This document shows positions 7,705 to 14,829 of a stretch of 64,000 nt of DNA, piece after piece. The stretch covers positions 1 through 64,000 of the forward strand of contig CAJTSM010000011.1 in assembly GCA_910578935.1 (NCBI GenBank). The letters run 5' to 3'. Position 1 is the first letter of the stretch. Each line of letters starts with the position of its first letter. Origin of the DNA: an uncultured Oscillibacter sp. (GTDB taxonomy: Bacteria; Bacillota; Clostridia; Oscillospirales; Oscillospiraceae). The notes below the pieces were generated by a model. That model ran no database searches and was not told the DNA's origin. It saw nothing but the letters and a program-made list of their open reading frames with translations. The translations under genes and the position numbers were made by a program.

Positions 7705-9102
7705 TTAGCCCAGATCCACCGTCACGTCCAGGTTGTCGGCCACGTCCTGCTTGAAGTCCTTGATGGCCTGGTCCCGGGTCTTGGTGCCGGAGGTATACTG
7801 CCGGACCTGATCCCGCCACTTGGTGTTGATGGTTTCATCGTACTGGGTCAGGCATTTTCCGTTGGCGTACTGGTTGGCGGGGACAAAGGCGTCGAACATG
7901 TTCTGTCCGCCCAGGAAATCCAGGGAGCCGTCGCTCATTTCCATGACCGTGCCGGAGGCCACGCAGTCCTTGGTGCCGCCCTCGCCGTTCAGCGTTCCGT
8001 TGGCCCACATGTACTGGAGGCCGGTCTCGGAGCAGTCCAGGGTGATCCAGCGGATGATCTCGCCCACGGCCTCTTTGTTGGCGGAGTTGTTGCTGGCCAT
8101 CAGCCAGGTGCCGCCCCAGAAGAAGCCCACGGGAGGCGCGCAGACCGCCCAGTCGCCGTATGTACCCTCGCCCACGGCGGAGCCGCCGCAGTTGGGGGCG
8201 ATGGTGTAGTTGATGAGCCAGGCGGGGCCGAAGAAGCCGAAGATGCCCTTGTCCCCTTCGCCCTTCATGTCGGCGAACCAGGCGTCCTGCCAGTCCTGGG
8301 TGTCATTGTGGTAGTTGTTGTCCTTGAGCTCCTTGGACAGGTCCAGGAACGCCTCCCGCTTGGGGTCGATGTTCAGCTTGCCGTCCACAATCCAGCCCTG
8401 CTCGGAGCTGTTTTCCACGGCGTGCCACAGGTCGCCGTCGCCGGAGATGATGCCGTAGCCCTTGCCCTTGAGGGTCTCGGCGGCCTCGTAGAATTTATCC
8501 CAGCCATTGGAGCCCGCGCCGATAGCCGCCCCGATGGCGTCGGGGTCGTCGGTGCCGAAGACCTCCTTGGCAATGGAGCGGCGGTAGATGAACGCGCCGC
8601 CGGTGGCCTGATAGCCCAGGCCCACCACCTTGCCGTCGTCGGGCCGGGTGCCGATGTCCACGGAGTACTGGGCGATGTCGGCGGCCTGGATATCCCCGGC
8701 CACGTCAATGCCCAGGTCCTCATAGGGGGCGGCATAGTGGGCGGCGTCGCCCTGGGTGTACTTCATGACGAACGCGGCCTCGGCGCAGTACATATCCGGG
8801 GCGTCGGAGCCGCCGCCGGCCAGGGCCTGGTCCAGGGCGGGCTGGTAGGCGCCGTCGGTGGTGGCGATGACGGTGGTCTTGACCTCATACTTTTCGGCAA
8901 AGTCCGGACGGCTGGCCAGGAACTTGTCGACCATCTTGGGCACCTCGTCGGTGAAAGCCCAGAGATTCAGCACGGTCTTGCCGCTGGCGGAGCTCCCGCC
9001 AGAGCCGCCGTCACCAGAGCCGGAACCGGAGCCGCCGCCGCAGGCGGCCAGGGAGAGCAGCATCACGGCTGCCAGAAGGAGCGCAGAGACTTTCTTTTTC
9101 AT
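7705..9102 (-). CDS. Sugar ABC transporter solute-binding lipoprotein
   Basis: A 465-residue extracellular binding protein and the first gene of the operon. It begins MKKKVSALLLAAVMLLSLAA followed by Cys21: a lipoprotein signal peptide with lipobox LAAC, so it is lipid-anchored at the outer membrane face of a Gram-positive cell. A flexible Gly/Ser linker follows. The mature part has the family-1 extracellular solute-binding fold, with VLNLWAFTDEVPKMVDKF near the start and GWDKFYEAAETLKGKGYG in the middle. Many surface Trp and Tyr residues suit stacking on sugar rings. A consensus promoter lies about 90 bases upstream, with a possible repressor site between. Sugar specificity is inferred from operon context only. 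Confidence 0.9.
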   Translation of the reverse strand: MKKKVSALLLAAVMLLSLAACGGGSGSGSGDGGSGGSSASGKTVLNLWAFTDEVPKMVDKFLASRPDFAEKYEVKTTVIATTDGAYQPALDQALAGGGSDAPDMYCAEAAFVMKYTQGDAAHYAAPYEDLGIDVAGDIQAADIAQYSVDIGTRPDDGKVVGLGYQATGGAFIYRRSIAKEVFGTDDPDAIGAAIGAGSNGWDKFYEAAETLKGKGYGIISGDGDLWHAVENSSEQGWIVDGKLNIDPKREAFLDLSKELKDNNYHNDTQDWQDAWFADMKGEGDKGIFGFFGPAWLINYTIAPNCGGSAVGEGTYGDWAVCAPPVGFFWGGTWLMASNNSANKEAVGEIIRWITLDCSETGLQYMWANGTLNGEGGTKDCVASGTVMEMSDGSLDFLGGQNMFDAFVPANQYANGKCLTQYDETINTKWRDQVRQYTSGTKTRDQAIKDFKQDVADNLDVTVDLG

Positions 9103-9148
9103 GTACCTTTTCCTCCAATCAAAAATTTTGGTATGTTAGGCGATTAAA

Positions 9149-9170
9149 TTTACTAACTTAGGTTAAAAAA
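9149..9170. promoter_or_regulatory. Candidate ROK-repressor operator (imperfect inverted repeat)
   Basis: TTTACTAAC at 9149-9157 and GTTAAAAAA at 9162-9170 are an inverted repeat (7 of 9 positions complementary) around TTAG. It lies just downstream of the -10 box of the lipoprotein promoter, where a bound repressor would block transcription. A second arm, GTTAG, lies at 9135. Assignment to the adjacent ROK protein is inference. Confidence 0.45.
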
Positions 9171-9192
9171 TTTACCGCCCGACCTTGCTCCT

Positions 9193-9221
9193 AGTGTAAT
9201 AGACGCTCAGAAAAATGTCAA
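9193..9221 (-). promoter_or_regulatory. Sigma-A promoter of the sugar operon
   Basis: On the minus strand a perfect TTGACA (9216-9221) and TACACT (9193-9198) are separated by 17 bases. The expected transcription start is near 9186, about 84 bases before the lipoprotein ATG. Confidence 0.75.
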
Positions 9222-9361
9222 CAGAAACCATAGCAATCCGCCAAATTTTGTACAGAACGCCCTGGAGATGACCGTTATTTTGTAGGAGATGATAGTTTTT
9301 CCTAGCTCCGCCACTGGAGGGCTCTTTGGTTTGGCAATAATATAACCTATCTATCCCCGTG

Positions 9362-9390
9362 TTGAAATTGAAATTAGGCTGTGTTATAAT
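9362..9390 (+). promoter_or_regulatory. Sigma-A promoter of the ROK regulator gene
   Basis: TTGAAA at 9362-9367 and TATAAT at 9385-9390 with a 17-base spacer, about 29 bases upstream of the ROK start codon. Its transcript would have a very short leader. Confidence 0.7.
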
Positions 9391-9418
9391 CGAACCAAGT
9401 CAACAAGGAGGGGCAACT

Positions 9419-10696
9419 ATGGAGAAGGCGGCTGCCCAGAGAACGAAGGAGCGCGGAGGCGAACCTGTCCCCGCGCTGCCCTCGAATTTAAAGATACAAA
9501 ACCGGAAAATGGTGCTCTCCTGCTTCCGGGACAACCGGCCCCACTCGGTGGCGGACGTGGTGGCCCGCACTGGCATCAGCAAACTGACGGTGATGAAGGC
9601 CATCCAGTTTTTTTGCGGAAAGGGGATTCTGGCCAGCTCCGGCAAAGGGGATTCCACGGAGCTGGGGGGGAAGAAGCCGGAGTACTTCCGCTTTTCCTGC
9701 GGGAAGTACCTGCTGACTATCCGCATGTGGCCGGAGGACCTGGGCCTGACGCTGTTCGACATGCGCATGAACAAGGTAGACAGCTCCCATCTGGCCTGGA
9801 TCATCCCGGACGCGCCCGAGGAGGCGTTCCGCATCATCGAGAACAGCGCCCTGGCGCTGCTGGCCCGGGCCGGGGTCGACCGGGAGGAGCTGTATGGCGT
9901 CAGCCTGTCCTCCTCCGGCATCGTGGACTATGACCATCTGACGCTGAAATACAGCGTCCACACGCCCAACTGGGGGGCGAACGTTCCAATTGGCGATTAT
10001 CTCCGGGGCATCTTCGGTCCCGGCCCGGCGCTCTCCGAGGAGAACGCCGGAAAATCCATCAGCCGGGCCATACTCAACGAGCAGGAGGACCCAAACCGGT
10101 CCATTCTGGTTCTGTTCACCTCCTGGGGACTCTCCGGGGCGCTGATTCAGGACGGGCGCATTCTGAACGGGCGGAACTCCCTGGTGGGCGAGATCGGCCA
10201 TATGATCCTGGACCAGAACGACCCGGAGCTTTGCAGCTGCGGCAGCCGGGGCTGCGCAGAACGGCTGGTGTCCGTTGCCCGGGTGCGGAAGATGATCGCC
10301 GGGGACCCTCCGCCGGAGGGCTCTCCCCTGTCCCGCCTTCCGGCGGAGGCGGTGGAGCTGCGGCACCTCTTCGCCTCCTCCCGGCAGGAGGATGCCTACG
10401 CCCGGAAATACGTGGCCTATATGGCGGATCGGTTCGCCGCCCTTTTGCGGAATGTGTCCCTGGTGTTCAGCCCGGAGAAGGTAGTCTTCGTGGGGGACTA
10501 CGCCGTGGCGGACGAATTTTTTGACCAGAGGATACGCCAGCAGCTCTCCTCGTTCCGCTATCTGTCCCTGAGCCAGCCCATGGAAATTGCCTACAACACC
10601 CGGTCCCTAACGGACTTGGACGCCTTGGGCGGCGCGGCGGCGCTCATCGACCACTATCTCTCCCGGCCGGAGCTGTATGAGGAGACAGGCTCCTGA
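9419..10696 (+). CDS. ROK family transcriptional regulator
   Basis: A 425-residue regulator, divergent from the sugar operon. Residues about 25-85 form a winged helix-turn-helix (SVADVVARTGISKLTVMKAI). The remainder is the ROK sugar-kinase-like domain with the zinc-binding CSCGSRGCAERL motif and the LVGEIGHMIL segment just before it. The kinase ATP-binding DxGxT motif is not intact, as expected for XylR/NagC-type repressors. ROK repressors release DNA when a sugar or sugar phosphate binds. The ATG at 9419 follows AAGGAGGGG at good spacing, so the 20 in-frame codons upstream are rejected. It probably represses the divergent transport/GH3/xylulokinase operon. A terminator follows at 10756. Confidence 0.9.
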   Translation: MEKAAAQRTKERGGEPVPALPSNLKIQNRKMVLSCFRDNRPHSVADVVARTGISKLTVMKAIQFFCGKGILASSGKGDSTELGGKKPEYFRFSCGKYLLTIRMWPEDLGLTLFDMRMNKVDSSHLAWIIPDAPEEAFRIIENSALALLARAGVDREELYGVSLSSSGIVDYDHLTLKYSVHTPNWGANVPIGDYLRGIFGPGPALSEENAGKSISRAILNEQEDPNRSILVLFTSWGLSGALIQDGRILNGRNSLVGEIGHMILDQNDPELCSCGSRGCAERLVSVARVRKMIAGDPPPEGSPLSRLPAEAVELRHLFASSRQEDAYARKYVAYMADRFAALLRNVSLVFSPEKVVFVGDYAVADEFFDQRIRQQLSSFRYLSLSQPMEIAYNTRSLTDLDALGGAAALIDHYLSRPELYEETGS

Positions 10697-10755
10697 TGGC
10701 AGAGGATTCTTAAGCCTGCGCTATTTTAGCGGAATGTACAGGTCTCCCGCGTTAC

Positions 10756-10797
10756 GAAAGCCCACGGAATTTTTTGATTCCTGTGGGCTTTCTTTTT
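10756..10797 (+). terminator. Rho-independent terminator after the ROK gene
   Basis: GAAAGCCCAC at 10756-10765 pairs with GTGGGCTTTC at 10783-10792 and is followed by TTTTT. It closes the ROK transcript. Confidence 0.85.
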
Positions 10798-10825
10798 CCC
10801 TCCGGCAAAAGCGCTGTTCCATATT

Positions 10826-11236
10826 CTACAGGTCCTGTTTATCAATGGCCCGCAACGCTGATTGAACGCCGAAAATGCCAGTCAGCGCAATGGAAACCAT
10901 CCCAATTGCAGTATAGGGCCCCTCCACCTGATAAACCGACACCAGAGACACGGCCGTCCAGGGCATGAGGCTGGCGAGCGGAAGCATTTCCGTGGAGATA
11001 TTAAATCTCCCAAGCAGTATAGCGGAAAAACCGAGTGCCGCCAAAGCAGAGGGATAGAACAGCTTTCTTTGCAGTACCGTTACCCAGAGCAGGGGAAGGA
11101 AGGATACAAAAGACAAAGTCCCGAATTTTGTGAACATGGCAATCACCAGTTTTATAACGCCGGTGCTAAATTGAGCGGGATATAAAAACCGGCTGCCCAG
11201 TATCGTTACAAGCTCTATATAGGCAAACAGAGCCAT
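10826..11236 (-). pseudogene. C-terminal fragment of an ABC-2-type permease
   Basis: A 136-residue hydrophobic ORF with four predicted membrane helices. The pattern LLWVTVLQRKLFYPSALAAL followed by LASLMPWTAVSLVSVYQVEG resembles the last third of bacitracin/lantibiotic-type ABC-2 permeases. No ribosome binding site precedes the ATG; the frame is open a little further upstream in AT-rich DNA and then lost. The N-terminal half and any ATPase gene are missing, so it is probably a remnant left by insertion or deletion at the left edge of the mobile region. A short stand-alone membrane protein is the alternative. Confidence 0.5.
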
Positions 11237-11313
11237 ATACCATATTTGTTTTATTATATTTTATCGTCGGTAAAAGGCAAGAGACTATGAATCGTTAGCA
11301 TACTGTTTCCATT

Positions 11314-11865
11314 TTATCGAACACCCATCATTTGTCCAGAAAAAGATACAGCAGCTGTATCAGGATGGATCAGGACGATAGGCATTTTTGAACTTGCATA
11401 GTTTACCGTTTGCATGGTCCCTGATCGCGGATTCCGCTCCCCGTCATATACCGCCAGCAGACAGTCCGCATGGTCTGCCATGTAGCAGTTCCTCTGAACA
11501 TAATTTTCACGCCCGGCACCCTTTCCTACGGTGATACACTCCGCACTGTGTCGGATCAGGAACGCCAGCCGCTCCCGGCTCCGGGTGTCCCATTGTTCAT
11601 CATGTCCAGGAAAGGGCAGCACAACTACCAATTCAATATCACTATACTCCGGCTGCTCCTTCAGCCGGAGTATGATTTCTCCGGCCCATTGATCTACGCC
11701 AAGGCCCCCACCTACCAGAAAGCGGCGGACTCCTTTCTCATAGAGCACGATAAATTGATCGTGCATCCGTTTCTTCAGACGCTTGCAGCCATTGTTGTTC
11801 TCGTTGTACTTCCATTTGAACCGAGTCGGCCTATGGCCGGTGACGGCACAGGTATGCAGTTCCAT
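11314..11865 (-). CDS. SLOG family protein (DUF1273/YpsA-like)
   Basis: A 183-residue cytosolic protein with a Rossmann-like fold of the SLOG superfamily. It begins MELHTCAVTGHRPTRFKW; CAVTGHRP is the family's first nucleotide-binding signature. The loop FLVGGGLGVDQWAGEIILRL is the glycine-rich second signature, and a third conserved stretch is ADCLLAVYDGERNPRSGTMQ. SLOG proteins bind nucleotide-derived ligands. YpsA homologues affect cell division in Bacillus, but copies in mobile elements are uncharacterised. The start has AGGAGG nine bases upstream. It stands alone between a permease fragment and the divergent XRE genes. Confidence 0.85.
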   Translation of the reverse strand: MELHTCAVTGHRPTRFKWKYNENNNGCKRLKKRMHDQFIVLYEKGVRRFLVGGGLGVDQWAGEIILRLKEQPEYSDIELVVVLPFPGHDEQWDTRSRERLAFLIRHSAECITVGKGAGRENYVQRNCYMADHADCLLAVYDGERNPRSGTMQTVNYASSKMPIVLIHPDTAAVSFSGQMMGVR

Positions 11866-11956
11866 ATGATAATTAACCTCCTGTTGTAGATATAAAATGT
11901 GAACAGTTTATTTAATACGTCATTTTTTGGATTATATTTAAGATATTAGCATATAT

Positions 11957-11975
11957 GTTGCGGAATGTCCGCAAC
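11957..11975. promoter_or_regulatory. Inverted repeat upstream of XRE gene, candidate operator
   Basis: GTTGCGGA and TCCGCAAC form a perfect 8-bp inverted repeat with a 3-base spacer, in AT-rich DNA 36 bases before the XRE start codon. The geometry suits an autoregulatory XRE-dimer site. It may also control the divergent SLOG gene. Confidence 0.5.
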
Positions 11976-12010
11976 CTAACTCTGTTATGCTATAAGCAGA
12001 GGTGAGCAGT

Positions 12011-12337
12011 ATGGACGCAAAATACATCCGGGACCGCATTACCGAGCTGCGCTTGAAGAAAAATGTCTCCGAGTACCAAATGAGTACAGACCTGGGCCAA
12101 AACAAGGGCTACATCCAAGCCATTTCCTCTGGCAAGGCCCTGCCCTCCATGGCGCAATTCCTGCGGATCTGCGACTACTTTGAAATGACTCCTTTGCAGT
12201 TCTTTGATTCCGAAGCCGTCAATCCGCAGCTCCTCCACCGGGCCATGGAGGGGATGCGGAGGCTGAGCGAAGACGATCTGATTATGTTGATTGGCTTCAT
12301 TAACCGCCTCCAATCTGAAAAACGGACAGACGCTTAA
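12011..12337 (+). CDS. XRE-family DNA-binding protein
   Basis: A 108-residue regulator with an N-terminal lambda-repressor-like helix-turn-helix: IRDRITELRLKKNVSEYQMS, then LGQNKGYIQAISSGKALPSM. The C-terminal part (LHRAMEGMRRLSEDDLIMLI) is helical and probably dimerises. The ATG at 12011 has AGAGGTGA just upstream; a GTG three codons earlier overlaps that ribosome binding site. An inverted repeat 36 bases upstream suggests autoregulation. Its stop codon lies in the loop of the terminator that follows. The target is unknown; the second XRE gene downstream has a separate leader. Confidence 0.85.
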   Translation: MDAKYIRDRITELRLKKNVSEYQMSTDLGQNKGYIQAISSGKALPSMAQFLRICDYFEMTPLQFFDSEAVNPQLLHRAMEGMRRLSEDDLIMLIGFINRLQSEKRTDA

Positions 12338-12357
12338 AAAGCGTCTGCTTTTTCTTT
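12327..12357 (+). terminator. Terminator overlapping the XRE stop codon
   Basis: CAGACGCT at 12327-12334 pairs with AGCGTCTG at 12340-12347, followed by a T-rich run. The TAA stop codon lies in the loop, a compact arrangement. Confidence 0.8.
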
Positions 12358-12478
12358 TGCACTTCATAACCGCATTTTAATTATATATTGCCGCTTATAA
12401 CACGTCAACAGCGTACTACAAATTATTTCCATGTCCGTCATATTTCGATAAAATAACCTTAAAAAGGCAGGTGGCGGC

Positions 12479-12721
12479 ATGGTGCAGTTTGACAATGTGG
12501 AGCGAAAAGAGAACCTATCCTACGCGATAGGATACTACCGGAAGAAAAAGGGCTATTCCCAGGAGCAGATGGCGGAACGCCTGGGCATCAGCCGCCAGCA
12601 TCTGGCCTCCGTGGAGGCGCCGGGCATGGACCGGGGCGTGTCCCTGGAGCTGCTGTTCAACATCGCGGCGGTGCTAGAGATCGAGCCGTACCTGCTTCTG
12701 AAATTCCGGCTTGAGAAATGA
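12479..12721 (+). CDS. Small XRE-family regulator
   Basis: An 80-residue protein that is essentially one helix-turn-helix domain: AIGYYRKKKGYSQEQMAERL, GISRQHLASVE, then FNIAAVLEIEPYLLLKFR. This matches the YozG/Cro-type HTH_3 family. AAGGCAGGTGG precedes the ATG. The recognition helix (ISRQHLASVEAP) has an unusual VEAPGMDRG in place of the common WE-x-G turn. Its role is unknown; such short regulators are common in Firmicutes integrative elements. Confidence 0.82.
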   Translation: MVQFDNVERKENLSYAIGYYRKKKGYSQEQMAERLGISRQHLASVEAPGMDRGVSLELLFNIAAVLEIEPYLLLKFRLEK

Positions 12722-12724
12722 ACG

Positions 12725-12800
12725 GCGGGCGCTCCTTTTGGGGCGTTCGTCTTTCTTTTATCCAAAAGGAAAAGGCGGAGAGAATTTCTTCTCCCCGCCT
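12725..12800. terminator. Back-to-back terminators between convergent genes
   Basis: On the plus strand GGGCGCTCC pairs, with wobbles, with GGGGCGTTCG and is followed by a T-rich run near 12750. On the minus strand AGGCGGGGAGAA pairs with TTCTCTCCGCCT across GAAA and is followed by T-rich sequence near 12770. They serve the XRE gene and the 12811-13482 gene respectively. Confidence 0.65.
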
Positions 12801-12810
12801 CCCGGTTTAA

Positions 12811-13482
12811 TTACGCCGCCTTTTGAAATCGAATGTCCTTTGCCCGATTCTGAAGTTCCTGGCCCATGAATTTCAGCGTGCCGAACTCGTCGTCCAGCCC
12901 GTCCAGTTCCCGCCGGAGTACCTGCTCATAATGCCGCTTGCGCTCCTCCAAGCCCTGGATCTTCAAGGCCCAGCGCTCCAGCACAGCCGGGCTCTGGCAC
13001 CCGGACTGAATAAAGTAGTCTGCCCGCTCCTGATACTCGGCGATCTGCTTCCTCACCGCCGCGTAGAACTCCTCGGTCATCTTGCCCCGCTGTTTTTCAT
13101 CGTCAATGATGTAGAAGGAGTTGACCATCAGCGGGGCTTCCTTTTGGTTCAAGCCGCTCAAAAGGCCGATGAACTCCTCGAAAGTGTCCACCTTCTCCAT
13201 TGTCAAGGCCAGCATGGACTGCCGAAGCCTCCGCTGGATGGCCGCGCTGTGATAGGACTGCGCCAGCACCGGGACGCCGGAGCGGAACACAGCCTGTAAG
13301 AATGAGGCTCCCTTTGCCGTAAGCACTGCCGCGCCGCTTTTCTCATGGCATTTTATAAGACCCAGGCTTACGAGATTCTGAAGCTCTGTTTCGCTGATGA
13401 CGCTAAGCAGCCGCTCCGGCATGACATACTGTCCCCAGCAGACTAATCGCAGAGCGTCAATGTCCCGCACACTGAACAGCAT
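12811..13482 (-). CDS. Hypothetical protein with N-terminal winged-helix-like region
   Basis: A 223-residue protein of no family I recognise with confidence. Residues 5-65 (VRDIDALRLVCWGQYVMPER, then LTAKGASFLQAVF) look like a winged helix similar to replication-relaxation-type proteins. The C-terminal half is rich in charged helices (AAVRKQIAEYQERADYFIQS, HYEQVLRRELDGLDDEFGTL) and probably forms a coiled coil. No signal peptide or membrane helix is seen. It lies six bases downstream of the small secreted protein gene, so the two form an operon. The start has GAGGG upstream. It probably belongs to the integrative element. Confidence 0.6.
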   Translation of the reverse strand: MLFSVRDIDALRLVCWGQYVMPERLLSVISETELQNLVSLGLIKCHEKSGAAVLTAKGASFLQAVFRSGVPVLAQSYHSAAIQRRLRQSMLALTMEKVDTFEEFIGLLSGLNQKEAPLMVNSFYIIDDEKQRGKMTEEFYAAVRKQIAEYQERADYFIQSGCQSPAVLERWALKIQGLEERKRHYEQVLRRELDGLDDEFGTLKFMGQELQNRAKDIRFQKAA

Positions 13483-13488
13483 AAGCCC

Positions 13489-13869
13489 TCATATTCTCCC
13501 CGCCAGATAAGTGGTCTTTTGGAACTCTCCGTTTTTGAATACGTCCCATGCCTCCACACAGTAGACCGGGCCGCCGGAAAGCAATACAGCCCTTGATGGG
13601 TCCCAGGTTCTTTCAGCATAGCGGACCGCATAGTCGGGAACGGCGGTTTGGATCTCAATGCTGTCATCCCCCAGATAGTCCTGGAGAGAACGAAGCATAC
13701 GCTCTGTTTCACTGAGGTTGGCAACGAACACGTAGTCGCCGGAAATATCCGCGTAGTGGATCGTCTCGGGGACCTCCGTTTCCGGCTCGGTCGTGATGCT
13801 GCGGGAACTTGTGAGAACCGCGGCCCCGCAGAGCAGGACCGCCAGGATCATGATGGTCAGACGCTTCAT
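13489..13869 (-). CDS. Small predicted secreted protein, unknown
   Basis: A 126-residue protein beginning MKRLTIMILAVLLCGAAVLT: two basic residues and a hydrophobic stretch typical of a Sec signal peptide. Cys14 lies inside the hydrophobic core, so a lipobox is doubtful. The mature part (HYADISGDYVFVANLSETER, SGGPVYCVEAWDVFKNGEFQ) is soluble and acidic. AGAGGTG precedes the ATG. It is the first gene of a two-gene operon with the 12811-13482 gene. I do not recognise the family. Confidence 0.6.
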   Translation of the reverse strand: MKRLTIMILAVLLCGAAVLTSSRSITTEPETEVPETIHYADISGDYVFVANLSETERMLRSLQDYLGDDSIEIQTAVPDYAVRYAERTWDPSRAVLLSGGPVYCVEAWDVFKNGEFQKTTYLAGRI

Positions 13870-13916
13870 AAGACACCTCTTTCGTATGTGCGGCAGTTTT
13901 TACGGTGGTTCCTGCC

Positions 13917-14011
13917 AGCGCCGAAACCGCCCTTTCGCCGTCCCGGCGAAAGAACGATTTCGGCGCTCTTTACGAACTCCTATGCGGGGCTGGTCTGCCC
14001 ACCCCCGCATA
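13917..14011. repeat. Nested and strong inverted repeats in a 285-bp gene-free gap
   Basis: Outer arms AGCGCCGAAA (13917-13926) and TTTCGGCGCT (13958-13967) enclose inner arms CTTTCGCCG (13932-13940) and CGGCGAAAG (13944-13952). Next, TATGCGGGG near 13980 pairs with CCCCGCATA near 14003-14011. The gap 13870-14154 lies downstream of the DUF6100-like gene; no coding sequence is seen in it. These may be terminators or remnants of a palindromic repeat element. Confidence 0.6.
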
Positions 14012-14154
14012 GATGACAGGTTTTCTCGATCAAAGGGACCGCGCCGCAAAGGGGGAATCCATTCTGCCGCAAGGTTTTAATGGAATGTGGGAGTAGGCAG
14101 ATTATCCTTTTGATGCGGGAGATAAAAAACACCTTAAAATCAGAGTGAATCTGC

Positions 14155-14829
14155 CTACCCCCAGCCGCCCCCATAGAAGGCCGCGGCGCTGCTGTGGCTG
14201 GAGCGGGCGGCGAAGAAATCCGAGGTCTCCGCTATGTCCAGCAGGGTGATGTGGCAGACGTTCAGCTCGCTCTTTTCAGACAGCAGCGCCAGGGCCAAAG
14301 TGAACTGGTCGTCGTCCGGGACCAGCCTGCCCTTGATGGCGTTGGGCACCGCTTTCCAGCCCTTGTTGTCCTGATCGAAGATGTGCCGCCCGTCCACGCC
14401 GCAATGCTCCTCAATGACCAGCAGGGCCCTCTGGAAAAACGGCGGTTCCCGCCCGCTGGCCTCGAAGTCGTCCAGCAGGCGGCGGATGGTGTCGCTGATC
14501 CATTCCGAGGGCTGATAGCGGCAGTGAGGCAGCAGGGTGTTTAGCTGGATATGCAGCCAGCCATAGCCGAACCGCTCCACAAATCCGGCAGTCTCCATGC
14601 GGGGCAGGACCGGCCGTTTGCCGTAGCCGCCCGCGCCGGGGGCGTGCTTCTCACACAGCCGCCGCAGCTCCAGGGCGGACCGCTCAAAGGCCCCGGAGGC
14701 TTCCTCCAGGGCCTTTTGCAGTTTCTCCGGGGAGCCGCTGTCCGCCAGGGCGGCGAGGGCGCCGGTGGCGCCGAACGCCTCCCCCACCAGCTTTTGCATC
14801 CGGGCAATATCCTGTTTCATACCGTTCAT
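14155..14829 (-). CDS. ICE-associated DUF6100-like protein, possibly RusA-like
   Basis: A 224-residue soluble protein translationally coupled to VirB4 by a four-base ATGA overlap. The N-terminal 80 residues are helical (KLVGEAFGATGALAALADSG). The C-terminal part carries HIFDQDNKGWKAVPNAIKGR followed by LVPDDDQFTL. The D-x-D-N-x-x-K and D-D-D-Q pattern resembles the RusA Holliday-junction resolvase active site; this is my inference from pattern alone. Similar proteins accompany conjugation genes in Firmicutes integrative elements. A DNA-processing role is plausible but unproven. It ends in a short Gly/Ser-rich tail. Confidence 0.6.
   Translation of the reverse strand: MNGMKQDIARMQKLVGEAFGATGALAALADSGSPEKLQKALEEASGAFERSALELRRLCEKHAPGAGGYGKRPVLPRMETAGFVERFGYGWLHIQLNTLLPHCRYQPSEWISDTIRRLLDDFEASGREPPFFQRALLVIEEHCGVDGRHIFDQDNKGWKAVPNAIKGRLVPDDDQFTLALALLSEKSELNVCHITLLDIAETSDFFAARSSHSSAAAFYGGGWG

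Noticed and set aside
12011..12721. The two XRE genes as a toxin-antitoxin pair
   Set aside because: Both are DNA-binding proteins, a terminator separates them and neither has a toxin fold.
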